Below are positions 8,857 through 17,864 of a stretch of 64,000 bases of DNA, one piece after another (within the stretch, counting starts at the first letter, position 1; each line of letters begins with the position of its first letter). The notes under the pieces are model-generated. The model saw nothing but the letters and a program-made list of their open reading frames with translations, did not search any database and had not been told where the DNA came from. The translations under genes were made by a program, and so were the position numbers. The stretch comes from CAWKEY01 sp963696315 (lineage in GTDB: Bacteria > Pseudomonadota > Gammaproteobacteria > Methylococcales > Methylomonadaceae). The DNA is taken from NCBI GenBank assembly GCA_963696315.1, contig CAVOJU010000002.1:59743-123742 (forward strand), given 5' to 3'.

Positions 8857-9462
8857 ATGAGCGTACTAGTCGGTAAACAAGCCCCAGATTTTACAGTCCC
8901 TGCCGTCCTGGGCGACGGTCAAATCGTTGATTCATTTAGCTTTTCTGCCGCCACCAGCGGAAAATATGCAGTCGTCTTTTTCTACCCGCTGGATTTTACC
9001 TTCGTGTGTCCAAGCGAGTTGATTGCTCTGGATCACCGCATGGATGAATTCAAAAGCCGCGGCGTTGAAGTGATTGCAGTTTCTATAGACTCACATTTCA
9101 CCCACAATGCCTGGCGCAACACCCCCGTCAACAAGGGCGGTATCGGCCCAGTGCGCTACACCATGGCGGCTGACATGGCGCACTCCATTTGTAAAGATTA
9201 TGATGTTGAAGCCGATGCCCCTGCGGTTGCTTACCGCGGCACCTTCCTGATCGACCGCAACGGTGTGGTCCGTCACCAAGTGGTCAACGATCTACCCTTA
9301 GGCCGAAATATGGATGAATTGCTGCGCATGATTGATGCGCTGCAGTTTTTTGAAGAAAATGGCGAAGTCTGCCCCGCAGGCTGGAACAAGGGTGATGCCG
9401 GCATGAATGCCAGCCCTTCAGGCGTTGCCGAATACCTGGACAAACATGCTGATAAGCTATAA
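8857..9462 (+). CDS. ahpC: Typical 2-Cys peroxiredoxin (AhpC/Prx1 group)
   Basis: Reduces hydrogen peroxide, organic peroxides and peroxynitrite in the cytosol, recycled by thioredoxin or a flavin reductase. The 201-residue protein carries the peroxidatic Cys51 in FYPLDFTFVCPSEL and the resolving Cys172 in GEVCPAGW, so it is of the typical two-cysteine, dimeric type. A strong GGAG ribosome site precedes the ATG. The gene is monocistronic: its own upstream region (with a small GCACTGCCTCAGTGC hairpin at about 8789) and a rho-independent terminator directly after it. No ahpF follows; the thioredoxin at 15 kb is a possible donor (inference). Confidence 0.9.
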   Translation: MSVLVGKQAPDFTVPAVLGDGQIVDSFSFSAATSGKYAVVFFYPLDFTFVCPSELIALDHRMDEFKSRGVEVIAVSIDSHFTHNAWRNTPVNKGGIGPVRYTMAADMAHSICKDYDVEADAPAVAYRGTFLIDRNGVVRHQVVNDLPLGRNMDELLRMIDALQFFEENGEVCPAGWNKGDAGMNASPSGVAEYLDKHADKL

Positions 9463-9481
9463 CAGGCATTAGCCGGTATTT

Positions 9482-9520
9482 AAAAGGCGCATTGCCTACT
9501 TAGGCACTGCGCCTTTTTTG
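9482..9520 (+). terminator. Rho-independent terminator of the peroxiredoxin gene
   Basis: An inverted repeat AAAAGGCGCA ... TGCGCCTTTTTT with an inner GCCTA/TAGGC stem, ending in a T run, lies 19 bases after the peroxiredoxin stop codon. It could also serve the convergent small membrane protein gene. Confidence 0.85.
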
Positions 9521-9532
9521 TTGATGGAGCGC

Positions 9533-9817
9533 TTATTTATTTTCAGCGGCATCCGCCAATAATTTTTTTCTAATAAAAAAAGCCACCGCCAAGGCGCCAA
9601 TTACCGGTATCTGCGTTATCAAAAAAACCAATGTAGCACTTTTTCCGGCCAATGCGGTCAACCCCGAAACTACCGACAGATTAACCGCCCACCAGGCAAC
9701 CCAGTAGCCAATAAGGCCTATAATCGCCCATTTGACGGGTTGCTCACCGTGTTCTTTTGCGGTCAGATAAAACCATACCAATACCGCAATACCGGCAAAT
9801 TTAGCTAATAGCAACAT
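9533..9817 (-). CDS. Small three-helix membrane protein of unknown function
   Basis: The 94-residue protein shows three hydrophobic segments (about 2-20, 28-50 and 62-82) separated by a short polar loop KEHGEQPVK, and a basic/polar C-terminus RKKLLADAAENK. No family is recognised. It is convergent with the peroxiredoxin gene across the terminator and divergent from the AsmA-family gene. A start at ATG 9817 follows an AAAAAGATG context; the hydrophobic pattern and coding consistency support a real gene. Confidence 0.6.
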   Translation of the reverse strand: MLLLAKFAGIAVLVWFYLTAKEHGEQPVKWAIIGLIGYWVAWWAVNLSVVSGLTALAGKSATLVFLITQIPVIGALAVAFFIRKKLLADAAENK

Positions 9818-9962
9818 CTTTTTTATCCCCCTCTTATTATTTTATAACTATCAAAAATGCATTTGATCCGGCTAGAATTGAACCGCGGCCGCATGCCATA
9901 GCCTGATAATCATATTCCATAACAAGCCATCATTACACCTTTTTTAGTTCCTGGAGATCACA

Positions 9963-12083
9963 GTGGGAAAGCCCTTTAAATTTATATTAGCAATCATTAC
10001 AGCGCTGGCTTTACTGATGGTCATCGCCGTTTTGACCCTGCCGTTTGTCATCAATCCCAATGACTTCAAGCCTCAAATCGCCGCCGCGGTCAAAGACAAC
10101 ATCGGCCGGGAGTTGATCCTGGAAGGCGACTTAAGCTTATCCGTTTTCCCCTGGCTGGGCATTTCAACGGGCAAAATGGTGCTGAGCAATGCGCCCGGTT
10201 TTCAAGAACGTCCCTTTGCAGAAATCGAAGCGGGTGAGGTAAAGATAAAATTGCTGCCGCTGTTAGCCAAAAAAATTGAACTCAGCCGCATCGTTTTAAA
10301 AGGCCTAGCGCTAAATCTTGAAAGAGATCAGCACGGTCTCAGCAACTGGGCCGATTTGACCGAAGCCAAACAAAGCCAGCCAGCATCGGCTCCTGCTGGC
10401 AACACTAACCAAATAGTAAGCCCGCCACCTGCCAGTGCTCTGTCTGTTTTAGCAATCGGTGGAATTGCTCTGGAAAACGCGCATATCAACTGGGATGATC
10501 GATCAAGCGGCAAGCATATCGAAATACAAAACCTGAACCTTAATACCGGCAAGTTTGCTTTTAATGAACCTGTCAGTGTAGAACTCGCTCTCGTTTTGTT
10601 GAGCAACGAAGCCAAGCTGACTGAGTCCATTCGGCTAAGCGCTGATTTGACCGTAAACGAACAGCTCGATCATGTGCTCTTAACCAAAATCAATATGCAA
10701 ACCACAACAACCGGCGAAAACATTCCCGGTAAATCGCTAAGCAGCACGTTAACGGCTGATGTTTCCCTGGATATGACCGAACAAACTCTAAAGATGTCCG
10801 ATTTACACCTCAACTCGGGTGATTTAAACCTCATCGCCGACATTACCGGCACGGCAATTAAGGACAAAGCGGTTTTTCAGGGCCCGGTCAGCATTGCCGA
10901 ATTCAACCCGGCCAAGCTCATGAAGCAAATGGGTATCAATTTGCCGGACATGCAGGATGCCAATGCGTTGAACAAACTAGCCATCACTTTCAATCTGCAT
11001 GCCACAGAAAATTCGGCCGCCCTGCAAAATCTGGTGCTTAATCTCGATGACAGCCAGGCCAAAGGCTGGCTAGAAATGCATGATTTTAGTGAAGCGGCTA
11101 TCACATTTGACCTGGCGCTTGATGCGCTGGATGTTGACCGCTATTTGCCGCCCGAAAAAACCAAAAAGAAGTCAAAGTCCCTGGCGAGCCCTGCCATCGC
11201 AGCGGCGGCCGTTGTTGCACTCGTACCTGCCGAAAGCTTAAGAAAACTCAATGCCAACGGACAGCTAACGGTCGGCAACCTTAAAGCGAGCGGACTAAAC
11301 CTGCAAGGCCTGCTGTTAAAACTCGAAGCCAAAAACGGCATCGTGACGACGCAACAATCGGTCAAGCAATTTTACCAGGGCTCTTATTCCGGCACGCTTA
11401 GCCTGGATGCCCGCCATCAACCGCCGAAACTTGCCGTCAATGAAAAATTTTCCCAGGTTCAGATTGAGCCCTTGCTGAAGGATTATAAAGGCGAGGCCCG
11501 TATGAGCGGGGTTGTCAATGCGACCACGCAATTACAAAGCCAGGGCCGCCATGCCGATGAGTTAAAATCGTCACTGAACGGCCAGCTAAGTTTTTTATTT
11601 ACAGACGGCATTATCAAAGGCTTTAACCTGCAAAAAATAATTGATCAGGGCAAAACCCTGATCAAAGGGACACCGGTGCCAACCGACAGCAAAAATGATC
11701 AAACCGTATTTTCTGAAATGCGTGGCACCGCCACCATCAATCAGGGGGTAATAAAAAACAATGATCTTAAAGCCAAAGCTTCCAAACTGCGCGCCGAAGG
11801 CAAAGGCAGCGCAAACCTGAATTCTGAGGTCCTGGACTATCAAATTACAGCCACCTTTTTAAAAAACAAGGCTGACGCAAGCGAATCCGAAAAAATCGAA
11901 GGCATTCCTGTCGCTGTCAACATCGGCGGCACTTTCAGCGAACCGTCCTATACCTTGGATATAAAGTCAATGTTGACTGATGAAAACAAGGCCAAGCTTG
12001 AACAAAAAAAGCAAAAATTATTGGACAAACTCGATAAAAAACTAGGCCCGGGCGCCAGTGATTTATTAAAACGTCTTTTCTAA
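9963..12083 (+). CDS. AsmA family envelope protein
   Basis: A 706-residue protein with an N-terminal membrane anchor (about residues 7-28), the AsmA signature after it (LPFVINPNDFKPQIAAAVKDNIGRELILEGDL), long beta-rich repeats, and a C-terminal AsmA domain (LNGQLSFLFTDGIIKGFNLQK ... AEGKGSANLNSEVLDYQITA). AsmA-like proteins span from the inner membrane into the periplasm and are linked to outer-membrane assembly and phospholipid transport. The GTG start at 9963 has a GGAG 6 bases upstream. A charged tail (EQKKQKLLDKLDKKLG) ends the protein. mutY starts 6 bases after its stop, so the two are co-transcribed, an arrangement common in gammaproteobacteria. Confidence 0.88.
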   Translation: MGKPFKFILAIITALALLMVIAVLTLPFVINPNDFKPQIAAAVKDNIGRELILEGDLSLSVFPWLGISTGKMVLSNAPGFQERPFAEIEAGEVKIKLLPLLAKKIELSRIVLKGLALNLERDQHGLSNWADLTEAKQSQPASAPAGNTNQIVSPPPASALSVLAIGGIALENAHINWDDRSSGKHIEIQNLNLNTGKFAFNEPVSVELALVLLSNEAKLTESIRLSADLTVNEQLDHVLLTKINMQTTTTGENIPGKSLSSTLTADVSLDMTEQTLKMSDLHLNSGDLNLIADITGTAIKDKAVFQGPVSIAEFNPAKLMKQMGINLPDMQDANALNKLAITFNLHATENSAALQNLVLNLDDSQAKGWLEMHDFSEAAITFDLALDALDVDRYLPPEKTKKKSKSLASPAIAAAAVVALVPAESLRKLNANGQLTVGNLKASGLNLQGLLLKLEAKNGIVTTQQSVKQFYQGSYSGTLSLDARHQPPKLAVNEKFSQVQIEPLLKDYKGEARMSGVVNATTQLQSQGRHADELKSSLNGQLSFLFTDGIIKGFNLQKIIDQGKTLIKGTPVPTDSKNDQTVFSEMRGTATINQGVIKNNDLKAKASKLRAEGKGSANLNSEVLDYQITATFLKNKADASESEKIEGIPVAVNIGGTFSEPSYTLDIKSMLTDENKAKLEQKKQKLLDKLDKKLGPGASDLLKRLF

Positions 12084-12089
12084 ATCGCC

Positions 12090-13142
12090 ATGCTCCCATC
12101 CGAATTTCAACAGCGCATTCTCGCCTGGTTCGATCAACATGGCCGCAAAGACCTGCCCTGGCAACGGGACATCACGCCCTATCGCGTCTGGCTTTCAGAA
12201 ACCATGCTGCAACAGACTCAGGTGACTACCGTCATTCCCTATTTCAAACACTTTGTTGAAAAATTTCCCACTATAGAAAGTCTGGCACACGCTGAGCTGG
12301 ACGAAGTTTTGCAACTTTGGTCGGGACTAGGTTATTACGCTCGAGCCAGAAACCTGCATAAAACAGCCCGGTTGATTGCCGAACAAGGCCGCTTCCCCGA
12401 TACTCTGGGTGATCTTACTGCACTGCCAGGCATCGGCCTGTCAACAGCGGGAGCCATTTTGAGCATCGCCTTCAAAAACAGCCACCCCATACTGGACGGC
12501 AATGTAAAACGCGTACTGACGCGTTTTTACGCTATTGACGGCTGGCCGGGAATCCCTGCGGTCAATAAGCGATTATGGCAGCTCAGTTCCAAGCTTACTC
12601 CCAGCGCGCGCGTAGCCGATTACACACAGGCCATGATGGATCTTGGCGCCACGTTATGTAAGCGCAGCCAACCGGTTTGCATGGCTTGTCCGTTACAGAG
12701 CCACTGTCTGGCCAGTATCGGCAACAATACGATGGCATTTCCGGCGCCTAGACCCGCCAAAATCCTGCCGGTTAAGCCGCTGGTTTTTTTAGTGCTGACT
12801 AATCATCTTAACGAGATTTTACTGGAAAAAAGACCGCCAGCCGGCATCTGGGGAGGCTTGTGGAGCCTGCCCGAATTTGACAGCATTGAAGCCGCTACTC
12901 ACTGGTGTGTCAACAAACACATCCCTATGCTTACCCAAGAACCGCTGCCGTCCCGGCGCCACAGCTTTTCGCATTACCATCTGGAGTTCACGCCATTGCT
13001 AGTGCAAACCGATAACCCCAATAATTTTGTGATGGAAGGCAATGTGTCGGTCTGGTATAAAGCTGAGCAGATTGATGATCTGGGTTTAGCGGCACCGATC
13101 AAGCGGCTGTTAAAACAACACTTAAACAGAGGGCAACAATGA
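12090..13142 (+). CDS. mutY: A/G-specific adenine DNA glycosylase MutY
   Basis: Removes adenine mispaired with 8-oxoguanine. The 350-residue protein has the catalytic glutamate in SETMLQQTQV, the helix-hairpin-helix LTALPGIGLSTAGAI, the catalytic aspartate region ILDGNVKRVLTRFYA, and a 4Fe-4S loop with the exact Cys spacing C-x6-C-x2-C-x5-C (CKRSQPVCMACPLQSHC). The C-terminal third is the NUDIX-like domain that recognises 8-oxoG (WGGLWSLPEF, RHSFSHYHLEF). It follows the AsmA-family gene by 6 bases and overlaps yggX by 4 bases (ATGA), so all three form one operon. Confidence 0.96.
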   Translation: MLPSEFQQRILAWFDQHGRKDLPWQRDITPYRVWLSETMLQQTQVTTVIPYFKHFVEKFPTIESLAHAELDEVLQLWSGLGYYARARNLHKTARLIAEQGRFPDTLGDLTALPGIGLSTAGAILSIAFKNSHPILDGNVKRVLTRFYAIDGWPGIPAVNKRLWQLSSKLTPSARVADYTQAMMDLGATLCKRSQPVCMACPLQSHCLASIGNNTMAFPAPRPAKILPVKPLVFLVLTNHLNEILLEKRPPAGIWGGLWSLPEFDSIEAATHWCVNKHIPMLTQEPLPSRRHSFSHYHLEFTPLLVQTDNPNNFVMEGNVSVWYKAEQIDDLGLAAPIKRLLKQHLNRGQQ

Positions 13143-13411
13143 CTAGAATGGTGAAATGCGTAAAATTGGGTATAGAAACTGAGGGCCTGGATACACCGCC
13201 TTTTCCAGGTCCAAAAGGACAAGAAATCTTTGAAAAGATATCCAAACAAGCCTGGAAGGAATGGTTAGGCAAGCAAACCATGCTGATTAATGAGTATAAG
13301 CTGGCCAGTTTTGACCCGAAAGCCAAAGCCTTTTTAGAGGAGGAACGCAGAAAGTTTCTGTTTGAAGGCAATACCGACATGCCGGAAGGCTATGTGCCGC
13401 CAAAGTCCTGA
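13139..13411 (+). CDS. yggX: YggX, Fe(II)-trafficking / oxidative damage protection protein
   Basis: A 90-residue member of the YggX family, which protects Fe-S proteins from oxidative damage. The family core is clear: MVKCVKLG with its single conserved Cys, LDTPPFPGPKGQEIFEKIS, WKEWLGKQTMLINEYKL, and a C-terminus with EGYVPP. The ATG overlaps the mutY stop (ATGA), indicating translational coupling; mutY-yggX is a well-known gammaproteobacterial pair, sensible because MutY is an Fe-S enzyme. Confidence 0.96.
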   Translation: MTRMVKCVKLGIETEGLDTPPFPGPKGQEIFEKISKQAWKEWLGKQTMLINEYKLASFDPKAKAFLEEERRKFLFEGNTDMPEGYVPPKS

Positions 13412-13460
13412 GCATGACACCTTAAACCTGAAACAAACAGATACAGATAATCGCAAATCA

Positions 13461-13485
13461 ATGGGCGACCAAAAGCGTCGCCCAT
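13461..13485 (+). terminator. Hairpin between convergent yggX and rho
   Basis: A perfect 9-base inverted repeat (ATGGGCGAC / GTCGCCCAT, 7-base loop) lies between the convergent ends of yggX and rho. A T run follows about 10 bases later on the + strand, so it probably ends the asmA-mutY-yggX transcript. Confidence 0.6.
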
Positions 13486-13503
13486 GCAATGCTGGTTTTT
13501 TGA

Positions 13504-14760
13504 TTACCGCTTCATCGATTCAAAGAATTCCGCATTGGTTTTGAAATCTTTCAATTTACCTATTAGAAATTCAGAGGCTGCCGTTTCATCCATAGGTTGC
13601 AGAATCTTGCGTAAAATCCAGGTTTTTTGCAGGGAATCGGGGTCGACCAGGTATTCTTCACGGCGCGTACCGGAACGGTTGATATTAATAGCGGGGTAAA
13701 TACGCTTTTCAGCAATTTTCCGATCCAGATGCAGTTCCATATTGCCGGTACCTTTAAATTCCTCATAGATAACCTCATCCATTCTGGAACCGGTATCGAC
13801 CAGCGCAGTTGCGATAATGGTCAAACTGCCGCCTTCCTCGATATTCCGCGCCGCGCCGAAGAAACGTTTGGGTTTTTCCAGCGCATTGGCATCGACACCA
13901 CCAGTCAATATCTTGCCGGAAGAAGGCACAACCGTGTTGTATGCTCTGGCCAAACGCGTAATGGAGTCTAACAAAATGACAACGTCGTGTTTATGCTCAA
14001 CCAGACGGCGTGCTTTTTCGATCACCATTTCGGCAACCTGAACGTGACGCGTAGCCGGTTCATCAAAAGTACTGGAAATCACTTCGCCGCGCACGCAGCG
14101 CTCCATTTCGGTGACCTCTTCAGGGCGTTCGTCAATGAGCAATACAATCAGGTAGCACTCGGGATTTTTGTCTGCGATTGCTTGCGCCAGACTTTGCAGT
14201 ATCATGGTTTTGCCGGCTTTCGGCGGCGAAACGATCAGACCACGCTGGCCTTTACCGATGGGAGCGATTAAATCAATGATTCTTCCGGTTAAATCTTCGC
14301 TGGTGCCGTTGCCCTGCTCAAGAACAAATCGCTGTTTGGCGAATAATGGCGTCAGGTTAGAGAAGTGGATTTTATTTTTGGTATTTTCGGGGGCTTCAAA
14401 ATTGATCTGCTCAACCTTGAGCATGGCAAAATAGCGTTCATTGTCTTTTGGGGGTCTGATCTTGCCGCTGATGGTATCGCCGGTTTTTAAATTGAAGCGC
14501 CTGATCTGGCTGGGCGACACATAAATATCATCAGGGCCTGCCAAGTAGGAACAACCGGGAGTTCGTAAAAAACCAAAACCATCTTGTAAAATTTCTAAAA
14601 CGCCGTCGCCATAAATGTCTTCGCCAACTTTTGCCTGCTTTTTCAGAATCGCAAAAATCAGATCCTGTTTGCGGGCTCTGGCGACATTTTCAAGTCCCAA
14701 GGACTCGGCTATTTCAATAACTTCACTGATTTGTTTAAGTTTTAACTCGGTAAGATTCAT
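13504..14760 (-). CDS. rho: Transcription termination factor Rho
   Basis: Hexameric RNA-dependent ATPase that ends transcription. From the ATG at 14760 the product is 418 residues and starts MNLTELKLKQISEV like other gammaproteobacterial Rho proteins; a longer reading from 14799 adds 13 unsupported residues. Visible are the N-terminal helix bundle, the cold-shock-like RNA-binding domain (GVLEILQDGFGFLR), Walker A GQRGLIVSPPKAGKT, Walker B VVILLDSITRLARAYN, and the Q/R loops (LTGGVDANALEKPKRFFGAA). It lies downstream of trxA on the same strand, as in E. coli. Confidence 0.97.
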   Translation of the reverse strand: MNLTELKLKQISEVIEIAESLGLENVARARKQDLIFAILKKQAKVGEDIYGDGVLEILQDGFGFLRTPGCSYLAGPDDIYVSPSQIRRFNLKTGDTISGKIRPPKDNERYFAMLKVEQINFEAPENTKNKIHFSNLTPLFAKQRFVLEQGNGTSEDLTGRIIDLIAPIGKGQRGLIVSPPKAGKTMILQSLAQAIADKNPECYLIVLLIDERPEEVTEMERCVRGEVISSTFDEPATRHVQVAEMVIEKARRLVEHKHDVVILLDSITRLARAYNTVVPSSGKILTGGVDANALEKPKRFFGAARNIEEGGSLTIIATALVDTGSRMDEVIYEEFKGTGNMELHLDRKIAEKRIYPAININRSGTRREEYLVDPDSLQKTWILRKILQPMDETAASEFLIGKLKDFKTNAEFFESMKR

Positions 14761-14901
14761 AAAAAAGACAACTCGAAGAAAAGTATTACGGCGAGGCACC
14801 GTAAGGACCGGGTAGGATTCAGAATATAGGGATGTAGTCTATCGGACGGTATGCTTGAGTGCGCCTGATATGGCGTAAGGTAATTGTAACTCAGGTAACC
14901 T

Positions 14902-14929
14902 GGCCCGTCATAATTATTTATGACGGGCC
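14902..14929 (-). terminator. Perfect hairpin between trxA and rho
   Basis: A perfect 12-base inverted repeat (GGCCCGTCATAA, loop TTAT, TTATGACGGGCC) lies 18 bases after the trxA stop on the minus strand. No T run follows in either direction, so it may be a partial terminator, an RNA-stability element, or an attenuator upstream of rho rather than a full terminator. Confidence 0.5.
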
Positions 14930-14947
14930 GGGCTGGGGGACAGGCGT

Positions 14948-15274
14948 TTAAAGATTGTTATCTAAGAAATCTGCGAGCTGTGATTTTGACAATGCGCCCA
15001 CTTTGGTTGCTTCCACTTCTCCGCCCTTAAACAGCATCAGTGTCGGGATGCCGCGCACACCATAGTGCTGCGGGGTTTGTGGATTTTCATCTATGTTCAA
15101 CTTTACAACGGTCAACTTGCCGGCATAGTCTTTTGCGATCTCATCCAGAACCGGTGCAATCATTTTGCAGGGTCCACACCATTCAGCCCAATAGTCAACC
15201 AGCACGGGACCATCAGCTTTAATAACAGTTTCGGTAAATTCACTATCATTTACATGAAGGACAGAGTCGCTCAC
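14948..15274 (-). CDS. trxA: Thioredoxin 1
   Basis: Small cytosolic disulfide reductase. The product is 108 residues from a GTG start at 15274, chosen because GGAG lies 7 bases upstream and the protein then begins MSDSVLHVNDSEF as in E. coli TrxA. The active site reads WAEWCGPCKM and the cis-proline loop RGIPTLMLF is present. It is upstream of rho and divergent from rhlB, the classical enterobacterial rhlB/trxA-rho arrangement. It could reduce the peroxiredoxin encoded at 8.9 kb (inference). Confidence 0.96.
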   Translation of the reverse strand: MSDSVLHVNDSEFTETVIKADGPVLVDYWAEWCGPCKMIAPVLDEIAKDYAGKLTVVKLNIDENPQTPQHYGVRGIPTLMLFKGGEVEATKVGALSKSQLADFLDNNL

Positions 15275-15373
15275 ACTATTTCTCCAAAATTCAAAAGACA
15301 AAACTATAGGAGGGATACTGATATTTTGTCAATCAATTTCAACCGATTTGATTTTTACGTTATGCTATTGCGC

Positions 15374-16655
15374 ATGAAAGAAACACATTTAACCGAAACC
15401 CGCTTCAGCAACCTGGAACTCTCTGATGTTATCCTGAGCAGCTTGAACGATGCCGGCTTTACCCAGTGTACGCCGATTCAGGATAAAGCCCTGCCGCTGT
15501 TGTTGAGGGACAAGGATATTGCCGGCCAGGCACAAACAGGGACAGGTAAAACCGCTACCTTTTTGCTGGCCACTTTTCAGCACTTGCTCAATGATGAAAA
15601 CGAGCAAATCAAAAACCCAAGAGCCGTCATTCTTGCGCCAACGCGGGAATTAGCGATACAGATTCATAAAGATGCGCTGTTGCTCAGCAAGCACCTTAAT
15701 CTCAAATTTGCGCTGATATACGGCGGCACCGATTATCAAAAACAACTGGACAAAATAAAATCCAACGTCGATATCATCATCGGTACACCTGGCCGCATCA
15801 TCGATTTTTACCGGCAGAATGCCTTCACGCTCGACAATGTTCAGGTCTCCATATTGGATGAAGCCGACCGCATGTTTGATTTGGGCTTTATAAAAGACAT
15901 CCGTTATTTGTTGCGGCGCATGCCATCGCCGGATAAGCGCTTGAACATGCTGTTTTCAGCCACGCTGTCTTACAAAGTAACTGAACTGGCTTATGAGCAC
16001 ATGAATAATCCGGTGCTGATTCGCATTGAAATCGGAAGAGGTGACCTCCAAAGCCATACAACAAAGCGCATTCTGTCCGGCCAATGAACAAAAAATTCCG
16101 TTATTGCTGGGCATCCTGAACCACTACCAGCCGCAACGCAGCATTATCTTTGTCAACACCAAACGCTGTGCCGAACAACTGGAGGACACGCTCAACGCCA
16201 ACGGCTTCAAAACCGCGGCGTTAAGTGGCGATGTGCCACAAGAAAAACGCCAGCGGCTGTTAGCTGATTTTCAGGAAAACAGAATCACGCTATTGATTGC
16301 AACCGATGTCGCCGCCCGCGGCCTGCATATCGCCGATGTTTCTCATATTATCAATTATGATCTGCCCCAGGATGCGGAAGATTATGTCCATAGAATTGGC
16401 CGCACCGCGCGCTTTGGCGCCAGCGGCGAGGCAATCAGTTTTATATGTGAAGAATATGCGTATTCCATGCCGGAAATCGAAGACTTTATTGGCCAGAAGA
16501 TTCCTGTAAGGGCTATAACTGCGGATCTTCTGGCAGAAGCCATCATTCCGCCAAAACGGCCACGCCCCCCAAAAGACTTTTCAGGCAAACGCCCACTCCA
16601 GAACCGAAGCCGCCAGCCTAAAGCCCCGCCATCAGCTCGCGAAAATCCTCAATAG
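15374..16655 (+). pseudogene. rhlB: ATP-dependent RNA helicase RhlB, split by a one-base frameshift
   Basis: DEAD-box helicase of the RNA degradosome type. Frame 1 (15374-about 16032) covers the first RecA domain: Q motif FTQCTPIQDKALP, AQTGTGKTA, APTRELA, TPGRIIDF, DEAD as LDEADRMFDLGF, and SATLSYKVTELA. Frame 2 (from about 16033) covers the second domain: SIIFVNTKRCAEQLEDTL, ATDVAARGLHIADV and YVHRIGRTARFG, then a basic tail. The two halves join if one A is removed near 16032 (IRIE then SEEVTSK). Synteny with trxA-rho supports rhlB. Either the gene is broken or the sequence carries an indel. The start ATG 15374 could be extended by four codons to 15362. Its 3' end overlaps yrfG by 38 bases. 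Confidence 0.88.
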
Positions 16656-17274
16656 CCGGATAATCGCTGATGTCTTTTTTAGGCAGCCGAGTATCCGGAC
16701 GGCTGACCGCAATCACATGGCCTATGCCAAACTGCCTGGCAGAATTCAGCACGGCCAGACTATCATCAATCAACAGGGTTTTTTGCTTCTCAAAGGCATG
16801 CTGCTGCTCTAATAGCCGCCAAAATTCAGCGTGCTCCTTGGGAAAGCCAAAATCATGAGAGCTGATAATGCCGTCGAAAAAGTGCTGCAGACAGGTTTTT
16901 TCCATTTTAAGTCCGAGGCTGTGACGATGCGCATTGGTGACTAATAAAACCTTGTGATGGGACTGATGGATTTTTTCCAGAAATTCGGTTACATGCGGCA
17001 ACACGGCTATCAGACCCGATATTTCCGCTTTTAAACCGGCAATATCCAGCGCCAACACCTCACTCCAGTAGTCCAGACAATACCATTCCAGCTTGCCTTC
17101 CATGCTTTTAAACTGCGGTGCCAATTGCTCCTTGGCCTGTGCCAGCGATAAGCCCTGTTTTTGGGCGAATTTAAGCGGCACAAATTCTTTCCAGAAGTGA
17201 TTGTCGAAGTTCAAATCCAGCAAGGTGCCATCCATATCCAGCAAGACAGTGTCAATTTTGTTCCAATCGATCAT
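16618..17274 (-). CDS. yrfG: GMP/IMP 5'-nucleotidase YrfG (HAD family)
   Basis: A 218-residue haloacid-dehalogenase superfamily phosphatase. HAD motif I is LLDMDGTLLDL, motif II LLVTNAH, motif III lysine in FGFPKEHAEFW, and motif IV LLIDDSLAVLNSA. The sequence NFDNHFWKEFVPLKFA matches the YrfG/GMP-IMP nucleotidase group. It is divergent from nudE 41 bases away; the yrfG-nudE neighbourhood is conserved in gammaproteobacteria. Its stop region overlaps the end of the convergent rhlB gene. Confidence 0.9.
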   Translation of the reverse strand: MIDWNKIDTVLLDMDGTLLDLNFDNHFWKEFVPLKFAQKQGLSLAQAKEQLAPQFKSMEGKLEWYCLDYWSEVLALDIAGLKAEISGLIAVLPHVTEFLEKIHQSHHKVLLVTNAHRHSLGLKMEKTCLQHFFDGIISSHDFGFPKEHAEFWRLLEQQHAFEKQKTLLIDDSLAVLNSARQFGIGHVIAVSRPDTRLPKKDISDYPAIEDFRELMAGL

Positions 17275-17315
17275 AAGAGTGCGTTATATTTGAATTATCG
17301 GTAGAGGTCGTCAAC

Positions 17316-17864
17316 ATGCTTAAAAAGCCAATCATTCTCAACAAAAAGGTCATTGCCAAAAGCCGCCTGTTCCGGATTGAATCACTGGATCTGCAGTTCA
17401 GCAACGGTGCCCTGCGCAATTACGAGCGCCTGGCTCGCAGCACCTCCGGAGGCGCGGTACTGATTGTGCCCATGCTCGATAGCGAAACGGTGCTATTGAT
17501 CAGAGAATATTCGGCCGGCGTGCATCGTTATGAACTGGGTTTGCCCAAGGGCAAGATCGATAATGGCGAAGCTTTTCTGGAAGCGGCCAACCGCGAGCTC
17601 AAGGAGGAAATTGGCTTCGGCGCCAGAAGCCTGCATCACTTAAGCTCTTTTTCCCTGGCGCCTTCTTATCTGGAACACATGACCGAGATTATCATTGCAC
17701 AAAACTTGTATGCCGAAAAATTACCTGGCGATGAGCCGGAAGAACTCGAGGTCATCCCCTGGAAATTGAACAACATCAATGCCCTGCTAGCCACCGGCGA
17801 ATGTACTGAAGCGCGCTCAATTGCCGCCCTGTTTATGACGCTGGAGTATTTTAAGGGACAATAG
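17316..17864 (+). CDS. nudE: ADP-compounds hydrolase NudE (Nudix)
   Basis: A 182-residue Nudix hydrolase that splits ADP-ribose, NADH and diadenosine compounds. The Nudix box is complete: GLPKGKIDNGEAF followed by REL-KEEIGFG, matching G-x5-E-x7-RE-x-x-EE-x-G. Upstream residues RLARSTSGGAVLIVPML and downstream SLAPSYLEHMTEI fit the NudE group. It shares a 41-base promoter region with the divergent yrfG and ends directly at the 3' end of the convergent batD. Confidence 0.92.
   Translation: MLKKPIILNKKVIAKSRLFRIESLDLQFSNGALRNYERLARSTSGGAVLIVPMLDSETVLLIREYSAGVHRYELGLPKGKIDNGEAFLEAANRELKEEIGFGARSLHHLSSFSLAPSYLEHMTEIIIAQNLYAEKLPGDEPEELEVIPWKLNNINALLATGECTEARSIAALFMTLEYFKGQ

Noticed and set aside
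15065..15373. A longer N-terminus for RhlB starting at 15065
   Set aside because: It overlaps trxA on the other strand, and the added residues do not resemble RhlB; homologues begin near 15374.
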